Assembly (NCBI RefSeq): GCF_002563635.1
Contig: NZ_PDIZ01000003.1
Coordinates: 186,001 to 250,000 of the forward strand
Source of the DNA: Bacillus sp. es.036
GTDB taxonomy: Bacteria; Bacillota; Bacilli; Bacillales; Guptibacillaceae
Direction of reading: 5' to 3'
Length of the DNA: 64,000 nucleotides
The notes below the pieces were generated by a model. The model saw nothing but the letters and a program-made list of their open reading frames with translations. It had not been told where the DNA came from and ran no database searches. Shown in pieces: positions 52,073-60,557 of this stretch. Position 1 is the stretch's first letter, and each line of letters starts with the position of its first letter. The position numbers and the translations under genes are program-made.

Positions 52073-53275
52073 ATGAAGACACAAACAACGACTGAGAATG
52101 TGATTGAAAAAACAACTCAACTTGGAGCGAATAACTATAACCCGCTTCCAATTGTTATTACGGAAGCGGAAGGGGTTTGGGTAAAAGACCCTGAAGGTAA
52201 CCGATACATGGATATGCTGAGCGCTTATTCAGCAGTTAATCAAGGACACCGTCATCCGAAAATCATTCAAGCGTTAAAAGATCAAGCAGATCGCATTACG
52301 TTAACTTCTAGAGCTTTTCATAACGACCAATTGGCTCCGTTTTATGAGAAGGTCGCAAAGCTAACGAATAAAGCAAAAGTTCTTCCAATGAACACGGGGG
52401 CAGAAGCAGTAGAAACTGCCATTAAAACAGTGCGACGCTGGGCTTATGATGTGAAAGGCGTTTCTGAAAATCAGGCTGAGATTATTGCATGCGTCGGGAA
52501 TTTCCATGGACGTACAATGACGGCTGTATCCCTTTCTTCTGAGGCTGAATACCAGAGAGGATTCGGTCCAATGTTACCGGGAATTAAATTGATTCCTTAC
52601 GGTGACATTGATGCGCTACGAAAGGCCATTACACCAAATACAGCTGCTTTCTTATTTGAACCGATTCAAGGAGAAGCAGGGATTGTCATTCCTCCAGAAG
52701 GCTTTTTAAAGGAAGCTTATGATGTTTGTAAAGAGAATAATGTGCTTTACGTTGCAGATGAAATTCAAGCGGGTCTTGGGCGCTCTGGTAAAACATTTGC
52801 CTGCGATTGGGAAAATGTTGAGCCGGATATTTATATTCTTGGAAAAGCGCTGGGCGGAGGCGTCTTCCCAATCTCATGTATTGCAGCTAATGAAGAGATT
52901 CTTGGTGTCTTTAATCCTGGCTCACACGGATCAACATTTGGGGGGAATCCACTTGGGTGTGCCGTTTCCGTTGCTGCGCTTGAAGTTTTAGAAGACGAAC
53001 AGTTAGCTCAGCGGTCACTCGAACTTGGAAACTATTTTCAAGAAAAATTAAAGGAAATCGACAACCCTCTTATAAAAGATGTGCGCGGTAAAGGATTATT
53101 TATCGGAGTTGAATTAACAGAGTCAGCAAGACCTTACTGCGAAAAGTTAAAAGAAGAAGGACTTTTATGTAAGGAAACGCATGATACGGTGATTCGATTT
53201 GCACCACCGCTCGTGATTTCACGTAAAGATCTTGAATGGGCCATAGCTAAAATCGTAAATGTGTTATCCAAGTAA
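52073..53275 (+). CDS. rocD: Ornithine aminotransferase RocD
   Basis: PLP enzyme converting ornithine and 2-oxoglutarate to glutamate semialdehyde and glutamate. 400 residues and very close to B. subtilis Roc[70 protein letters not shown], then the PLP Lys in [15 protein letters not shown] and [19 protein letters not shown] at 52073 is preferred: AAAGGAGGAT (52059-52068) abuts the ATG at 52067. Under sigma-54/RocR control. Confidence 0.96.
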   Translation: MKTQTTTENVIEKTTQLGANNYNPLPIVITEAEGVWVKDPEGNRYMDMLSAYSAVNQGHRHPKIIQALKDQADRITLTSRAFHNDQLAPFYEKVAKLTNKAKVLPMNTGAEAVETAIKTVRRWAYDVKGVSENQAEIIACVGNFHGRTMTAVSLSSEAEYQRGFGPMLPGIKLIPYGDIDALRKAITPNTAAFLFEPIQGEAGIVIPPEGFLKEAYDVCKENNVLYVADEIQAGLGRSGKTFACDWENVEPDIYILGKALGGGVFPISCIAANEEILGVFNPGSHGSTFGGNPLGCAVSVAALEVLEDEQLAQRSLELGNYFQEKLKEIDNPLIKDVRGKGLFIGVELTESARPYCEKLKEEGLLCKETHDTVIRFAPPLVISRKDLEWAIAKIVNVLSK

Positions 53276-53302
53276 GAACAATAAATAAGATGAGGTGTCT
53301 AA

Positions 53303-54592
53303 ATGGAAACGGCAGTTAGCCAACAATTAAAGCAGGATGAAAAACAAGATACGGAATCACTGAATTTATTTCACTCCACTCAAATTGTCGTGAAGGAAGC
53401 GCTGGACCAATTAGGCTATTCAGATGAGATGTATGAACTTTTAAAAGAACCAATGAGAATGCTAACTGTCCGTATTCCTGTGCGAATGGATAATGATAAG
53501 GTTCGTATTTTTACCGGATATCGGTCCCAACATAATGATGCGGTGGGACCAACAAAAGGTGGGGTGCGATTTCATCCAGAGGTAAATGAAGATGAAGTAA
53601 AGGCGCTATCTTTATGGATGAGCTTAAAATGTGGGATCGCCAATTTACCTTACGGCGGAGGAAAGGGCGGGATCATTTGTGATCCGCGCGAGATGTCTTT
53701 TCGCGAATTGGAACGGTTAAGCCGTGGCTATGTTCGTGCAATCAGTCAGGTTGTTGGACCGACAAAAGATATTCCTGCTCCAGATGTTTTCACAAATTCA
53801 CAAATTATGGCATGGATGATGGATGAATACAGTCGGATTCGTGAATTCGATTCTCCTGGATTCATTACGGGTAAACCAGTGGTGCTTGGTGGCTCTCATG
53901 GAAGAGAAACGGCAACAGCTCGTGGTGTAACGATCTGCATTGAAGAGGCTGCTAGAAAAAAGGGAATCAAGCTACAGGGAGCACGCGTAGTTATTCAGGG
54001 GTTTGGCAATGCTGGGAGTTTCCTAGCGAAATTCATGCATGATGCTGGAGCTAAAATCATTGGAATCTCTGATGCTTATGGTGCGATTTATAATTCTGAA
54101 GGTCTTGATATTGATGACTTGCTAGATCGGCGCGATAGTTTTGGAACGGTGACAACTTTATTTAACAACACGATTACGAATAAGGATCTCCTTGAGTTAG
54201 ACTGCGATATTCTTGTGCCAGCTGCGATTTCAAATCAAATTACAATCGAAAATGCTTCAGCCATTAAAGCTTCCATTGTAGTAGAAGCTGCTAATGGACC
54301 GACAACAATCGAGGCTACCAAAATCTTAACAAAGCGGGGTATTTTACTTGTTCCTGATGTACTGGCAAGTTCAGGTGGTGTGACAGTCTCGTATTTTGAA
54401 TGGGTTCAAAATAATCAGGGGTACTATTGGACCGAAGAAGAAGTAGAAGCAAGGTTGCGAAAGGTGATCGTTGAGTCTTTTGCGAAAGTTTATGAAATCT
54501 CAAAAACTTACCACGTTGATACAAGGTTAGCAGCTTATATGGCAGGAATTCGAAAGATGGCAGAAGCTTCAAAGTTTCGAGGTTGGGTTTAG
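53303..54592 (+). CDS. NAD-specific glutamate dehydrogenase (RocG/GudB type)
   Basis: Oxidises glutamate to 2-oxoglutarate and ammonia, finishing arginine/ornithine breakdown. 429 residues: substrate region KGGVRFHPEVNEDEVKALSLWMSLKCGIANLPYGGGKGGI (catalytic Lys residues), Rossmann domain VVIQGFGNAGSFLA and VEAANGPTTIEATKIL. 27 bases after rocD with GAGGTG before the ATG, so cotranscribed. In B. subtilis rocG lies apart from rocD; here they are joined, which argues for the catabolic RocG role. Confidence 0.94.
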   Translation: METAVSQQLKQDEKQDTESLNLFHSTQIVVKEALDQLGYSDEMYELLKEPMRMLTVRIPVRMDNDKVRIFTGYRSQHNDAVGPTKGGVRFHPEVNEDEVKALSLWMSLKCGIANLPYGGGKGGIICDPREMSFRELERLSRGYVRAISQVVGPTKDIPAPDVFTNSQIMAWMMDEYSRIREFDSPGFITGKPVVLGGSHGRETATARGVTICIEEAARKKGIKLQGARVVIQGFGNAGSFLAKFMHDAGAKIIGISDAYGAIYNSEGLDIDDLLDRRDSFGTVTTLFNNTITNKDLLELDCDILVPAAISNQITIENASAIKASIVVEAANGPTTIEATKILTKRGILLVPDVLASSGGVTVSYFEWVQNNQGYYWTEEEVEARLRKVIVESFAKVYEISKTYHVDTRLAAYMAGIRKMAEASKFRGWV

Positions 54593-54633
54593 GTCGGATT
54601 CTATATTACTGTAACGAAAGGGAGGATGATAGA

Positions 54634-54888
54634 ATGAATGAGATCGTTCATACAATCAACAGTCCTTACTATGGTACAATTGAGCAGGTCGTTACACAGC
54701 CATTGGATTATGTATATGAGTGGGAAACCTTGTTTTTAGTTAAAACAGGCGAAGGTAAACTTGAACATATTAATGTTGGAGTAAGTGGACATCTCCTTTC
54801 AATTGAAGTGACTCAGGGAGAAGAGATCACACCTGTTACAGTGTTAGGAACCTTGAGGGATGATTTGTTAATAACCGGTAGTGATTGA
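54634..54888 (+). CDS. Small biotinyl/lipoyl-domain-like protein lacking the acceptor lysine
   Basis: 84 residues, not recognised as a named protein. The pattern INSPYYGTIEQVV ... YEWETLFLVKTGEG ... LEHINVGVSGHLLSIEVTQGEEITPVTVLGTL follows the whole barrel-sandwich layout of biotinyl/lipoyl domains. Where the biotin-accepting MKM would be, it has EGK, so modification is unlikely at the usual place. AAAGGGAGGATGAT precedes the ATG at 54634. It lies 41 bases after the glutamate dehydrogenase and 81 bases before an antiporter, in the apparent roc operon. Confidence 0.7.
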   Translation: MNEIVHTINSPYYGTIEQVVTQPLDYVYEWETLFLVKTGEGKLEHINVGVSGHLLSIEVTQGEEITPVTVLGTLRDDLLITGSD

Positions 54889-54969
54889 TGAGAGATAAGC
54901 GCGCCACCCTTTTCTGTTTAGGCAGAAGAGGTACATAGGTAGACCATGAATCAAACTGGAGGTAAGCGA

Positions 54970-56403
54970 ATGAGGAGAACCGATAAGCAGATGACTTTTG
55001 GTTTAGCAATTGTTCCGTTCATAGCTATGATTGTTGCGATGGTTTTTACCATTGTCGTTTTTGAAGGAAGTGCCCATATCCCTCTTATTTTGGGCGCTGT
55101 TGTATCCGCTTTCATTGCTTGGTTTGTTGGTTTCAGTTGGGGTGAAATCGAATCTAGTATTTACAAAGGAATTCGTCTTGCGTTACCAGCAGTGGTTATC
55201 ATCATTCTTGTAGGGATTGTGATAGGCGCATGGATTGGCGGAGGAATTGTAGCAACAATGTTTTATTATGGTTTAAAGCTCATATCGCCGGCTTTTTTCT
55301 TAGTGTCTATTGCGGTTATTTGTGCAATTGTCTCGATTGCGACGGGAAGTTCGTGGTCCACAATGGGGACAATCGGTATTGCAGGGATGGGAATAGGAAT
55401 GAGCATGGACATTCCTTCTGGAATGGTGGCTGGAGCGATTATTTCAGGAGCGTACTTTGGCGATAAAATGTCCCCTCTTTCAGATACGACGAATCTCGCT
55501 TCAGGAACAGTAGGGGCAAATTTGTTCGAACATATTAAGCATATGACGTATACTACAGTGCCCGCCTTTATCATTGCTCTGGGTGTTTACTGGTATTTAG
55601 GAACAAAATTTGCCTCAAATAAGATTGATTTTGAGAAAATCGAAGCGATTATGAAAGTGTTACAAGAAGAGTTCGTTATTTCACCTTGGCTCCTTATAGC
55701 GCCAGCTCTAGTAATTGTATTAGTATCAAAAAAAGTACCCGTTATCCCTTCCTTAATTTCTGGTATTATTCTGGGTTTTCTTGCTGATGTTTTTGTGCAG
55801 GGCGGTGATGTAGGAACAGCAGTCAATACATTGCAAAGCGGGTTTTTCATTGAAACAGGGAATGCCACAATCGATGAACTTTTCAATCGAGGTGGCATAG
55901 ACGATATGATGTATACCGTCTCTCTCGTAATTTGTGCGATGACGTTTGGTGGAATACTAGAAAACACAGGAATGCTTCATGCAATTGTAAATCAAATTAT
56001 TAAAATAGCAAAAACAGCGAAAGGGTTATTAACGACGACAGTTATGTCTGCCTTTGCAACAAATGTGTTAACGGCAGAGCAATATATATCAGTAGTGTTA
56101 CCAGGTCGGATGTATGTAAAGAGATATAGAGAGTTAAATCTCCATCCCAAAAATTTATCAAGGGCGATCGAGGATGGAGGGACTTTAACTTCGGTGTTTG
56201 TCCCGTGGAATACGTGTGCTGTATTTATCTTTGGTACGTTAGGAGTTTCTGTGATTGACTATGCGCCATATGCGATCTTAAACTATCTTGTACCTATTCT
56301 TTCGATTGTCTTTGCGTGGAGTGGTTTAACAATTGCTTATATGACAAAGGAAGAGAGAATGAACTGGGTGGAGGATGAAGAGAAGGTAGAAGAAGTAGGA
56401 TAA
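54970..56403 (+). CDS. NhaC family Na+/H+ antiporter-like transporter
   Basis: Membrane protein of 477 residues with about 11-12 hydrophobic segments. NhaC marks: TGSSWSTMGTIGIAGMGIG, GAIISGAYFGDKMSPLSDTTNLASG, GGILENTGMLHAIV and VLTAEQYISVVLPGRMY. Relatives exchange protons for Na+ or carry organic acids/amino acids (MleN, for example), so the substrate is open; in this operon an amino-acid or sodium role is plausible. ATG at 54970 has TGGAGGTAAGCG directly upstream; the ATG 8 codons earlier is rejected. Confidence 0.87.
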   Translation: MRRTDKQMTFGLAIVPFIAMIVAMVFTIVVFEGSAHIPLILGAVVSAFIAWFVGFSWGEIESSIYKGIRLALPAVVIIILVGIVIGAWIGGGIVATMFYYGLKLISPAFFLVSIAVICAIVSIATGSSWSTMGTIGIAGMGIGMSMDIPSGMVAGAIISGAYFGDKMSPLSDTTNLASGTVGANLFEHIKHMTYTTVPAFIIALGVYWYLGTKFASNKIDFEKIEAIMKVLQEEFVISPWLLIAPALVIVLVSKKVPVIPSLISGIILGFLADVFVQGGDVGTAVNTLQSGFFIETGNATIDELFNRGGIDDMMYTVSLVICAMTFGGILENTGMLHAIVNQIIKIAKTAKGLLTTTVMSAFATNVLTAEQYISVVLPGRMYVKRYRELNLHPKNLSRAIEDGGTLTSVFVPWNTCAVFIFGTLGVSVIDYAPYAILNYLVPILSIVFAWSGLTIAYMTKEERMNWVEDEEKVEEVG

Positions 56404-56421
56404 TAGGAAGAAGTATAAAAT

Positions 56422-56458
56422 AAAAAGCAGAATTCCTTATAAGGAGATTCTGCTTTTT
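56422..56458. terminator. Terminator after the NhaC-type gene
   Basis: AAAAAGCAGAAT...ATTCTGCTTTTT with an inner CCTTATAAGG pairing. It can serve both strands; the minus-strand gene next to it ends at 56474. Confidence 0.85.
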
Positions 56459-56473
56459 GAATTGATTTCGATT

Positions 56474-56851
56474 TTATCCGCAAAGCTGCGTAAGAATTTT
56501 TTGGATTGTATAGATGCTATCATCCTTCTTAAACTGTTTTGAGAAAGTAGGAGTCTGTGAACTAGAGACCCAGATTTTAAGTTCTGCATCAAGATCGAAG
56601 TGTCCTGCTGTTTCAATACTGAAGTGCGAAATGCTCTTATATGGAACAGAATGATATTCTACTTTCTTACCTGTCATCCCCTGCTTGTCAACAAATAAAA
56701 GCCGTTTGTCTGTGAACACGATTAAATCTCTAACAAGCTTAAACGCAGCGTTCACCTCTTCTGTGTCAGCAAGAATGTTAGACAGTTCTTTCTTCACATC
56801 TTCTTTTTTCATCGTAGAAGCATTTCCCATAAATCCGCTTAAAATGCCCAT
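56474..56851 (-). CDS. Bacterial PH-domain protein (pfam08000-like)
   Basis: 125 residues: LSNILADTEEVNAAFKLVRDLIVFTDKRLLFVDKQGMTGKKVEYHSVPYKSISHFSIETAGHFDLDAELKIW. This is the beta-rich pattern of small bacterial pleckstrin-homology-like proteins, with the typical FTDKRLLFVDKQG turn. Cytosolic; function unknown. ATG at 56851 has AAGGAGGAGTTACA before it; an ATG 17 codons upstream has none. Confidence 0.85.
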   Translation of the reverse strand: MGILSGFMGNASTMKKEDVKKELSNILADTEEVNAAFKLVRDLIVFTDKRLLFVDKQGMTGKKVEYHSVPYKSISHFSIETAGHFDLDAELKIWVSSSQTPTFSKQFKKDDSIYTIQKILTQLCG

Positions 56852-56907
56852 TGTAACTCCTCCTTCACATTTTTTATCATGCTCTCCCTCATATTCTAGC
56901 ATAGGTA

Positions 56908-56945
56908 GTGCCTGTCACCACCCGAACTGGATCGAATGCTGTCGA
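56908..56945. repeat. Dispersed 38-base repeat, copy B
   Basis: GTGCCTGTCACCACCCG, 15 variable bases, TGTCGA: the same skeleton as copy A at 50257-50294. Lies upstream of the PH-domain gene on the opposite strand. Confidence 0.75.
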
Positions 56946-57063
56946 GCAATATATGGATAAAAAAGCGGGTTTTTGCATACGTATCGAATGATGCTCGTGC
57001 TACACTCAAGTTAACAATGCAATCAGGAAGAACAGCAGTGATTACTATTAGGAGGGGTCAACA

Positions 57064-57870
57064 ATGCCATTCATGAATCTTGAAGATGACCTTGAACTTT
57101 ATTATGAAGATGTGGGAATGGGGAGTCCGGTTATCTTTATTCACGGTGTTTGGATGAGTAGCCGTTTTTTCAAAAAGCAGCTTCCTTACTTTAGACAGAA
57201 GTATCGAGCAATTTCTTTGGATTTAAGGGGTCATGGCCAGTCCTCTCATGTTCAAACTGGTCATACTGTGGCAAACTATGCTCGTGATCTTAAGAAGTTC
57301 ATCGATGAGCTTCACTTAAAAGAAGTCACGCTAGTGGGTTGGTCAATGGGAGCCTTTGTCATTTGGGAATATTTGCATCAGTTCGGTGAAGACAATGTGA
57401 AGGGCACGGTTATTGTTGATGAGCTCGCATCTGACTTCAAATGGCCTGATTTTGATATAGGTGCATTCGATCTCCCAGCACTTACAGGAATGATGAGAGA
57501 CATTCAATCCGATCAGAAGGAATTACTTCAAGGGTTTATTCCTCTCATGTTTAAAGAGGAACGATCTCAATCCGAGCTTGAGTGGATGTTAGAGGAGACA
57601 ACGAAAATGCCAGCTTCCATTGCTAGTGCTATTTTATTCGATCAATCGATCATTGACTGCCGTCCTTATTTAAATCAAATCACGAAACCAACGCTATTGT
57701 GTTTTGGAAAAGAAGAAAAGCTCATCCCTGTAGCAGCAGGAGAACACTTAGAACGTGAAATCCCTAACGCAAAACTCGTCTTATTCGAAGATAGCTGCCA
57801 CTGTCCATTTATAGAAGAAACTGACCGATTTAATCGGATCGTTGATGAATTTATAGGGAATTTAATTTAG
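57064..57870 (+). CDS. Alpha/beta fold hydrolase
   Basis: 268 residues of the alpha/beta hydrolase superfamily, haloperoxidase/esterase-like. It has the oxyanion region VIFIHGVWMSSRFF, SLDLRGHGQSS, nucleophile elbow LVGWSMGAFVIWEYL (Ser about residue 97), acid in FGKEEKLIP and His in DSCHCPFIEE. Substrate unknown. TTAGGAGGGGTCAACA precedes the ATG. A terminator follows, so it is separate from the beta-glucoside locus. Confidence 0.85.
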   Translation: MPFMNLEDDLELYYEDVGMGSPVIFIHGVWMSSRFFKKQLPYFRQKYRAISLDLRGHGQSSHVQTGHTVANYARDLKKFIDELHLKEVTLVGWSMGAFVIWEYLHQFGEDNVKGTVIVDELASDFKWPDFDIGAFDLPALTGMMRDIQSDQKELLQGFIPLMFKEERSQSELEWMLEETTKMPASIASAILFDQSIIDCRPYLNQITKPTLLCFGKEEKLIPVAAGEHLEREIPNAKLVLFEDSCHCPFIEETDRFNRIVDEFIGNLI

Positions 57871-57877
57871 CTTTTTG

Positions 57878-57909
57878 AAAAGGCAAGTAAACCTGTTTAC
57901 TTGTCTTTT
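57878..57909 (+). terminator. Terminator after the hydrolase gene
   Basis: AAAAGGCAAGTAAAC-CT-GTTTACTTGTCTTTT with one G-T pair. Confidence 0.85.
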
Positions 57910-57950
57910 ATTTTCTTTCAAAAAACTTTAAATTTTCCTGAAAATAGGTG

Positions 57951-58001
57951 TTGCTTATCCAAAAATGCTGGGATATAATAACATCAACGAAAGCGCTTTC
58001 G
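57951..58001 (+). promoter_or_regulatory. lacI-type gene promoter and operator
   Basis: TTGCTT (57951-57956), 17 bases, TATAAT (57974-57979), followed by the perfect dyad CGAAAGCGCTTTCG (57988-58001), a LacI/CcpA (cre)-type site over the transcription start. Suggests autoregulation or catabolite repression. Confidence 0.75.
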
Positions 58002-58018
58002 ATCCAGAGGAGACAAAG

Positions 58019-59035
58019 ATGATTACAATCTATGATTTAGCAAAAAAAACTGGATTTTCAAGTACGACCGTTTCCAAAGCTCTCAATAATTATCCAGATG
58101 TTAGCAAAAAGACAAGGCAGGCCATTCTTGATACGGCTACTGAAATGGGCTACTTACCAAATGCTCATGCACAATCTCTTTCAACGAAGAAATCATGGAC
58201 AATAGGCGTCATGTTTTCGGAAGACAATCAAATCGGGATGAAGCATCCATTTTTCAGTGCTGTTATTGAAAGCTTTCGAAAACATGCTGAGAAGGAAGGC
58301 TATGATCTCATTCTTGCTTCTAGAAATCTTCGTAACAGAGGTTCGAGTTACCTTGAGCACTTCCTGTATCGAGGTGTAGACGGTATTGTGGTTATCTGTT
58401 CAGATCCGAATGATCCACAGGTGCAAGAAATGATTGATGCTAGCATTCCAATTGTTGTCATCGATATGAGTAATCGAAACTGTAGTGTCGTATTCTCTGA
58501 TAATCTTTCCGGTGGTGCACTTGCGATTAACTACTTGTATTCGCTCGGCCATACGAAGATCGCTCATATTTCAGGTGAACCTTCTATCTATGCTGGCCAA
58601 GTAAGAATTCAGGGTTACTCGGACGCGATGAAGAAGTTAGAGCTTCCAATTTTAGAAGGCTATCTTGTAAATGGTGGAATGTTTTCTATTGAAGAAGGCG
58701 CCAAAGCAATGGATAAGCTTCTTGATTTAAAAGAGCCTCCTACAGCTATCTTTGTAGCAGGGGACCATATGGCCATAGGTGCAATGGAAGTTGCTAAGAA
58801 AAGAGGGTACAATATCCCGGATGATATCTCGATCATTGGTTATGATGATATCGAAATGGCAAGTTATGTAACGCCGAAATTAACAACAATTAAACAGGAT
58901 ACTGATTCAATTGGCATTCGTGCAACCCAGCTTCTTATGAAGCAAATCATTCAAAAGAAAAAAATCATCACAGAAGAAATTATCCCAGTCGAGTTAATTG
59001 AAAGAGAATCTTGTAAACGACTAAAGAAAAAATAA
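58019..59035 (+). CDS. LacI family transcriptional regulator of the beta-glucoside locus
   Basis: 338 residues. N-terminal HTH MITIYDLAKKTGFSSTTVSKALNNYPDVSKKTRQ (residues 1-34) with hinge MGYLPNAHAQSLSTKKS, then a periplasmic-binding-like sensor domain (TIGVMFSEDN, FFSAVIESFRKHAEKEGYDLILAS, GIVVICSDPNDP, PTAIFVAGDHMAIGAMEVAKKRG). ATG at 58019 has AGAGGAGACAAAG upstream; a longer frame from 57965 would start inside the promoter. Probably represses the adjacent transporter and glycosidase genes through the operators at 59094-59143. Confidence 0.9.
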   Translation: MITIYDLAKKTGFSSTTVSKALNNYPDVSKKTRQAILDTATEMGYLPNAHAQSLSTKKSWTIGVMFSEDNQIGMKHPFFSAVIESFRKHAEKEGYDLILASRNLRNRGSSYLEHFLYRGVDGIVVICSDPNDPQVQEMIDASIPIVVIDMSNRNCSVVFSDNLSGGALAINYLYSLGHTKIAHISGEPSIYAGQVRIQGYSDAMKKLELPILEGYLVNGGMFSIEEGAKAMDKLLDLKEPPTAIFVAGDHMAIGAMEVAKKRGYNIPDDISIIGYDDIEMASYVTPKLTTIKQDTDSIGIRATQLLMKQIIQKKKIITEEIIPVELIERESCKRLKKK

Positions 59036-59053
59036 TTTTTTTTAGTCGTATAA

Positions 59054-59143
59054 GAAACCGCTTTCAATGAAGGGGATTTATATTTTTGGTTAAATCGAAA
59101 CCGGTTTCGATTTTATTTTATACCTATTTCGAAACCGGTTTCG
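59054..59143. promoter_or_regulatory. Operators in front of the beta-glucoside operon
   Basis: ATCGAAACCGGTTTCGAT (59094-59111, palindrome extending to 59092-59113) and CGAAACCGGTTTCG (59130-59143) share the core GAAACCGGTTTC; centres are 34 bases apart. GAAACCGCTTTC at 59054-59065, read on the other strand, is a cre-like site. The two identical dyads are the likely targets of the LacI protein, the third of CcpA. Confidence 0.8.
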
Positions 59144-59183
59144 CTAATAATATATTCTTTGAAAAAAAGGAAGGGGCTCATCC

Positions 59184-60497
59184 ATGAAAAAGGTTATTGG
59201 TCTTATGATGTCACTCGTCTTATTGTTTGGTATTTTAGCTGGTTGTTCAAACTCGGAGTCTTCAGGAGAAGCAAAAGGGGATAAAGATGTTGATTTAAAA
59301 GTTTGGTCTTTTACCGATGAGTTAAAGAAACCAATTACAAAATTTGAAGAAAAAAATGGTGTGAAAATCGAGCTAACAATTGTACCGATTGCTGACTACC
59401 CTACTAAGCTTAAGCCTGTTCTTGAAAGTGGCGTAGGAGCACCTGATGTGTTTACGGGAGAAATCGCGTTTTTGAAGCAATGGGTAAATGCTGGTTACTG
59501 GGAAAACCTTTCTGAGGATCCTTATAACGTAAATGAACTTGCAGATAACTATGTGCCCTATGTTTTTGACTTAGGTAAGGACGAGAATGGTGATGTAAGA
59601 GCATTATCATGGCAAACAACACCTGGTGGAATTTACTACAAGCGTAGCATTGCGAAAGAAGTGCTTGGCACCGATGATCCTGATGAAATTGGTGAAATGC
59701 TAACATCAATGGATAAAGTATTTGAAGTATCAGAAAAAATGAAAGAAAAAGGTTACCGTATGTTCCCGGACGAAGGATCGATTCGCTGGTTCTCTCAAGG
59801 AGATGATCCTCAAGCTTGGGTCAATGAAAAGGATGAATTACAGCTAACAGATCAAAAAATCGAATTTCTAGATTATGCAAAAAAACTTCGTGAAGAGAGC
59901 TATACAGCACTTGCTCCAGAATGGTCACCTTCATGGTTTGAAGCAATGGATAAGCCAATTAAGGTAAAAGAAAATGGCGATGAAACTGAAACAGAAGTTT
60001 TCTCTTATGTTCTTCCTACATGGGGTCTACATAGTGTCTTGAAGACAAATGTAGAAGACTCTGTTGGAGACTGGGCAGTAACAAGTGGTCCTAGTCCGTA
60101 TTTCTGGGGTGGAACTTGGTTAGGTGTCTACAACAAGTCTGAGAATAAAGAGCTTGCGTATGATTTTGTGAAAATGATGACACAAGATGATGAATTCCTA
60201 ACAGATTGGGCAAAAGAAACTGGCGATGTTCTTTCTTACCTTCCTGTAACGAATGAAATCAAAGGGGATTTTAGTGATGAGTTCCTTGGTGGACAAAATA
60301 ACTATCAGTTCTTCCTTGAGCAAGCAAAGAGCATTGAGCCAGGTATCGTAACAAAGTACGATCAGCAGCTTGATACATTTTATGGTAATGCGGTTCAGGA
60401 GTATGTAGATGGTAAGAAATCAAAAGACGAAGCGATTGCTGAATTTTATAAGAAAGCTCAAAATGCTTACCCTGAATTGAAAGTACCAAAGAAGTAA
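59184..60497 (+). CDS. ABC transporter sugar-binding lipoprotein
   Basis: 437-residue family-1 extracellular binding protein. Lipoprotein signal MKKVIGLMMSLVLLFGILAGCSN with lipobox LAGC. The mature part has DLKVWSFTDELKKPITKFEEKNGVKI and GAPDVFTGEIAFLKQWVNAGYWENL, typical of oligosaccharide-binding proteins. AAAAAGGAAGGGG precedes the ATG. First gene of the beta-glucoside operon. No ATPase gene is seen here; relatives use a shared MsmX-type ATPase. Confidence 0.92.
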   Translation: MKKVIGLMMSLVLLFGILAGCSNSESSGEAKGDKDVDLKVWSFTDELKKPITKFEEKNGVKIELTIVPIADYPTKLKPVLESGVGAPDVFTGEIAFLKQWVNAGYWENLSEDPYNVNELADNYVPYVFDLGKDENGDVRALSWQTTPGGIYYKRSIAKEVLGTDDPDEIGEMLTSMDKVFEVSEKMKEKGYRMFPDEGSIRWFSQGDDPQAWVNEKDELQLTDQKIEFLDYAKKLREESYTALAPEWSPSWFEAMDKPIKVKENGDETETEVFSYVLPTWGLHSVLKTNVEDSVGDWAVTSGPSPYFWGGTWLGVYNKSENKELAYDFVKMMTQDDEFLTDWAKETGDVLSYLPVTNEIKGDFSDEFLGGQNNYQFFLEQAKSIEPGIVTKYDQQLDTFYGNAVQEYVDGKKSKDEAIAEFYKKAQNAYPELKVPKK

Positions 60498-60504
60498 GAA
60501 GTGT

Positions 60505-60534
60505 AAGCGGTGTAAGGATTCTTATACCGCTTAT
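60505..60534 (+). terminator. Intercistronic hairpin after the binding-protein gene
   Basis: TAAGCGGTGTAAG-GATT-CTTATACCGCTTA, a 13-bp stem with one G-T pair, followed by TCTTATTTT. Probably a leaky terminator or stabiliser giving more binding protein than permease. Confidence 0.75.
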
Positions 60535-60557
60535 CTTATTTTGAAAGGAGCGACGAG

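Noticed and set aside
57965-58018. N-terminal extension of the LacI regulator
   Set aside because: It would begin inside the promoter; the HTH starts right at the downstream ATG with a proper ribosome binding site.
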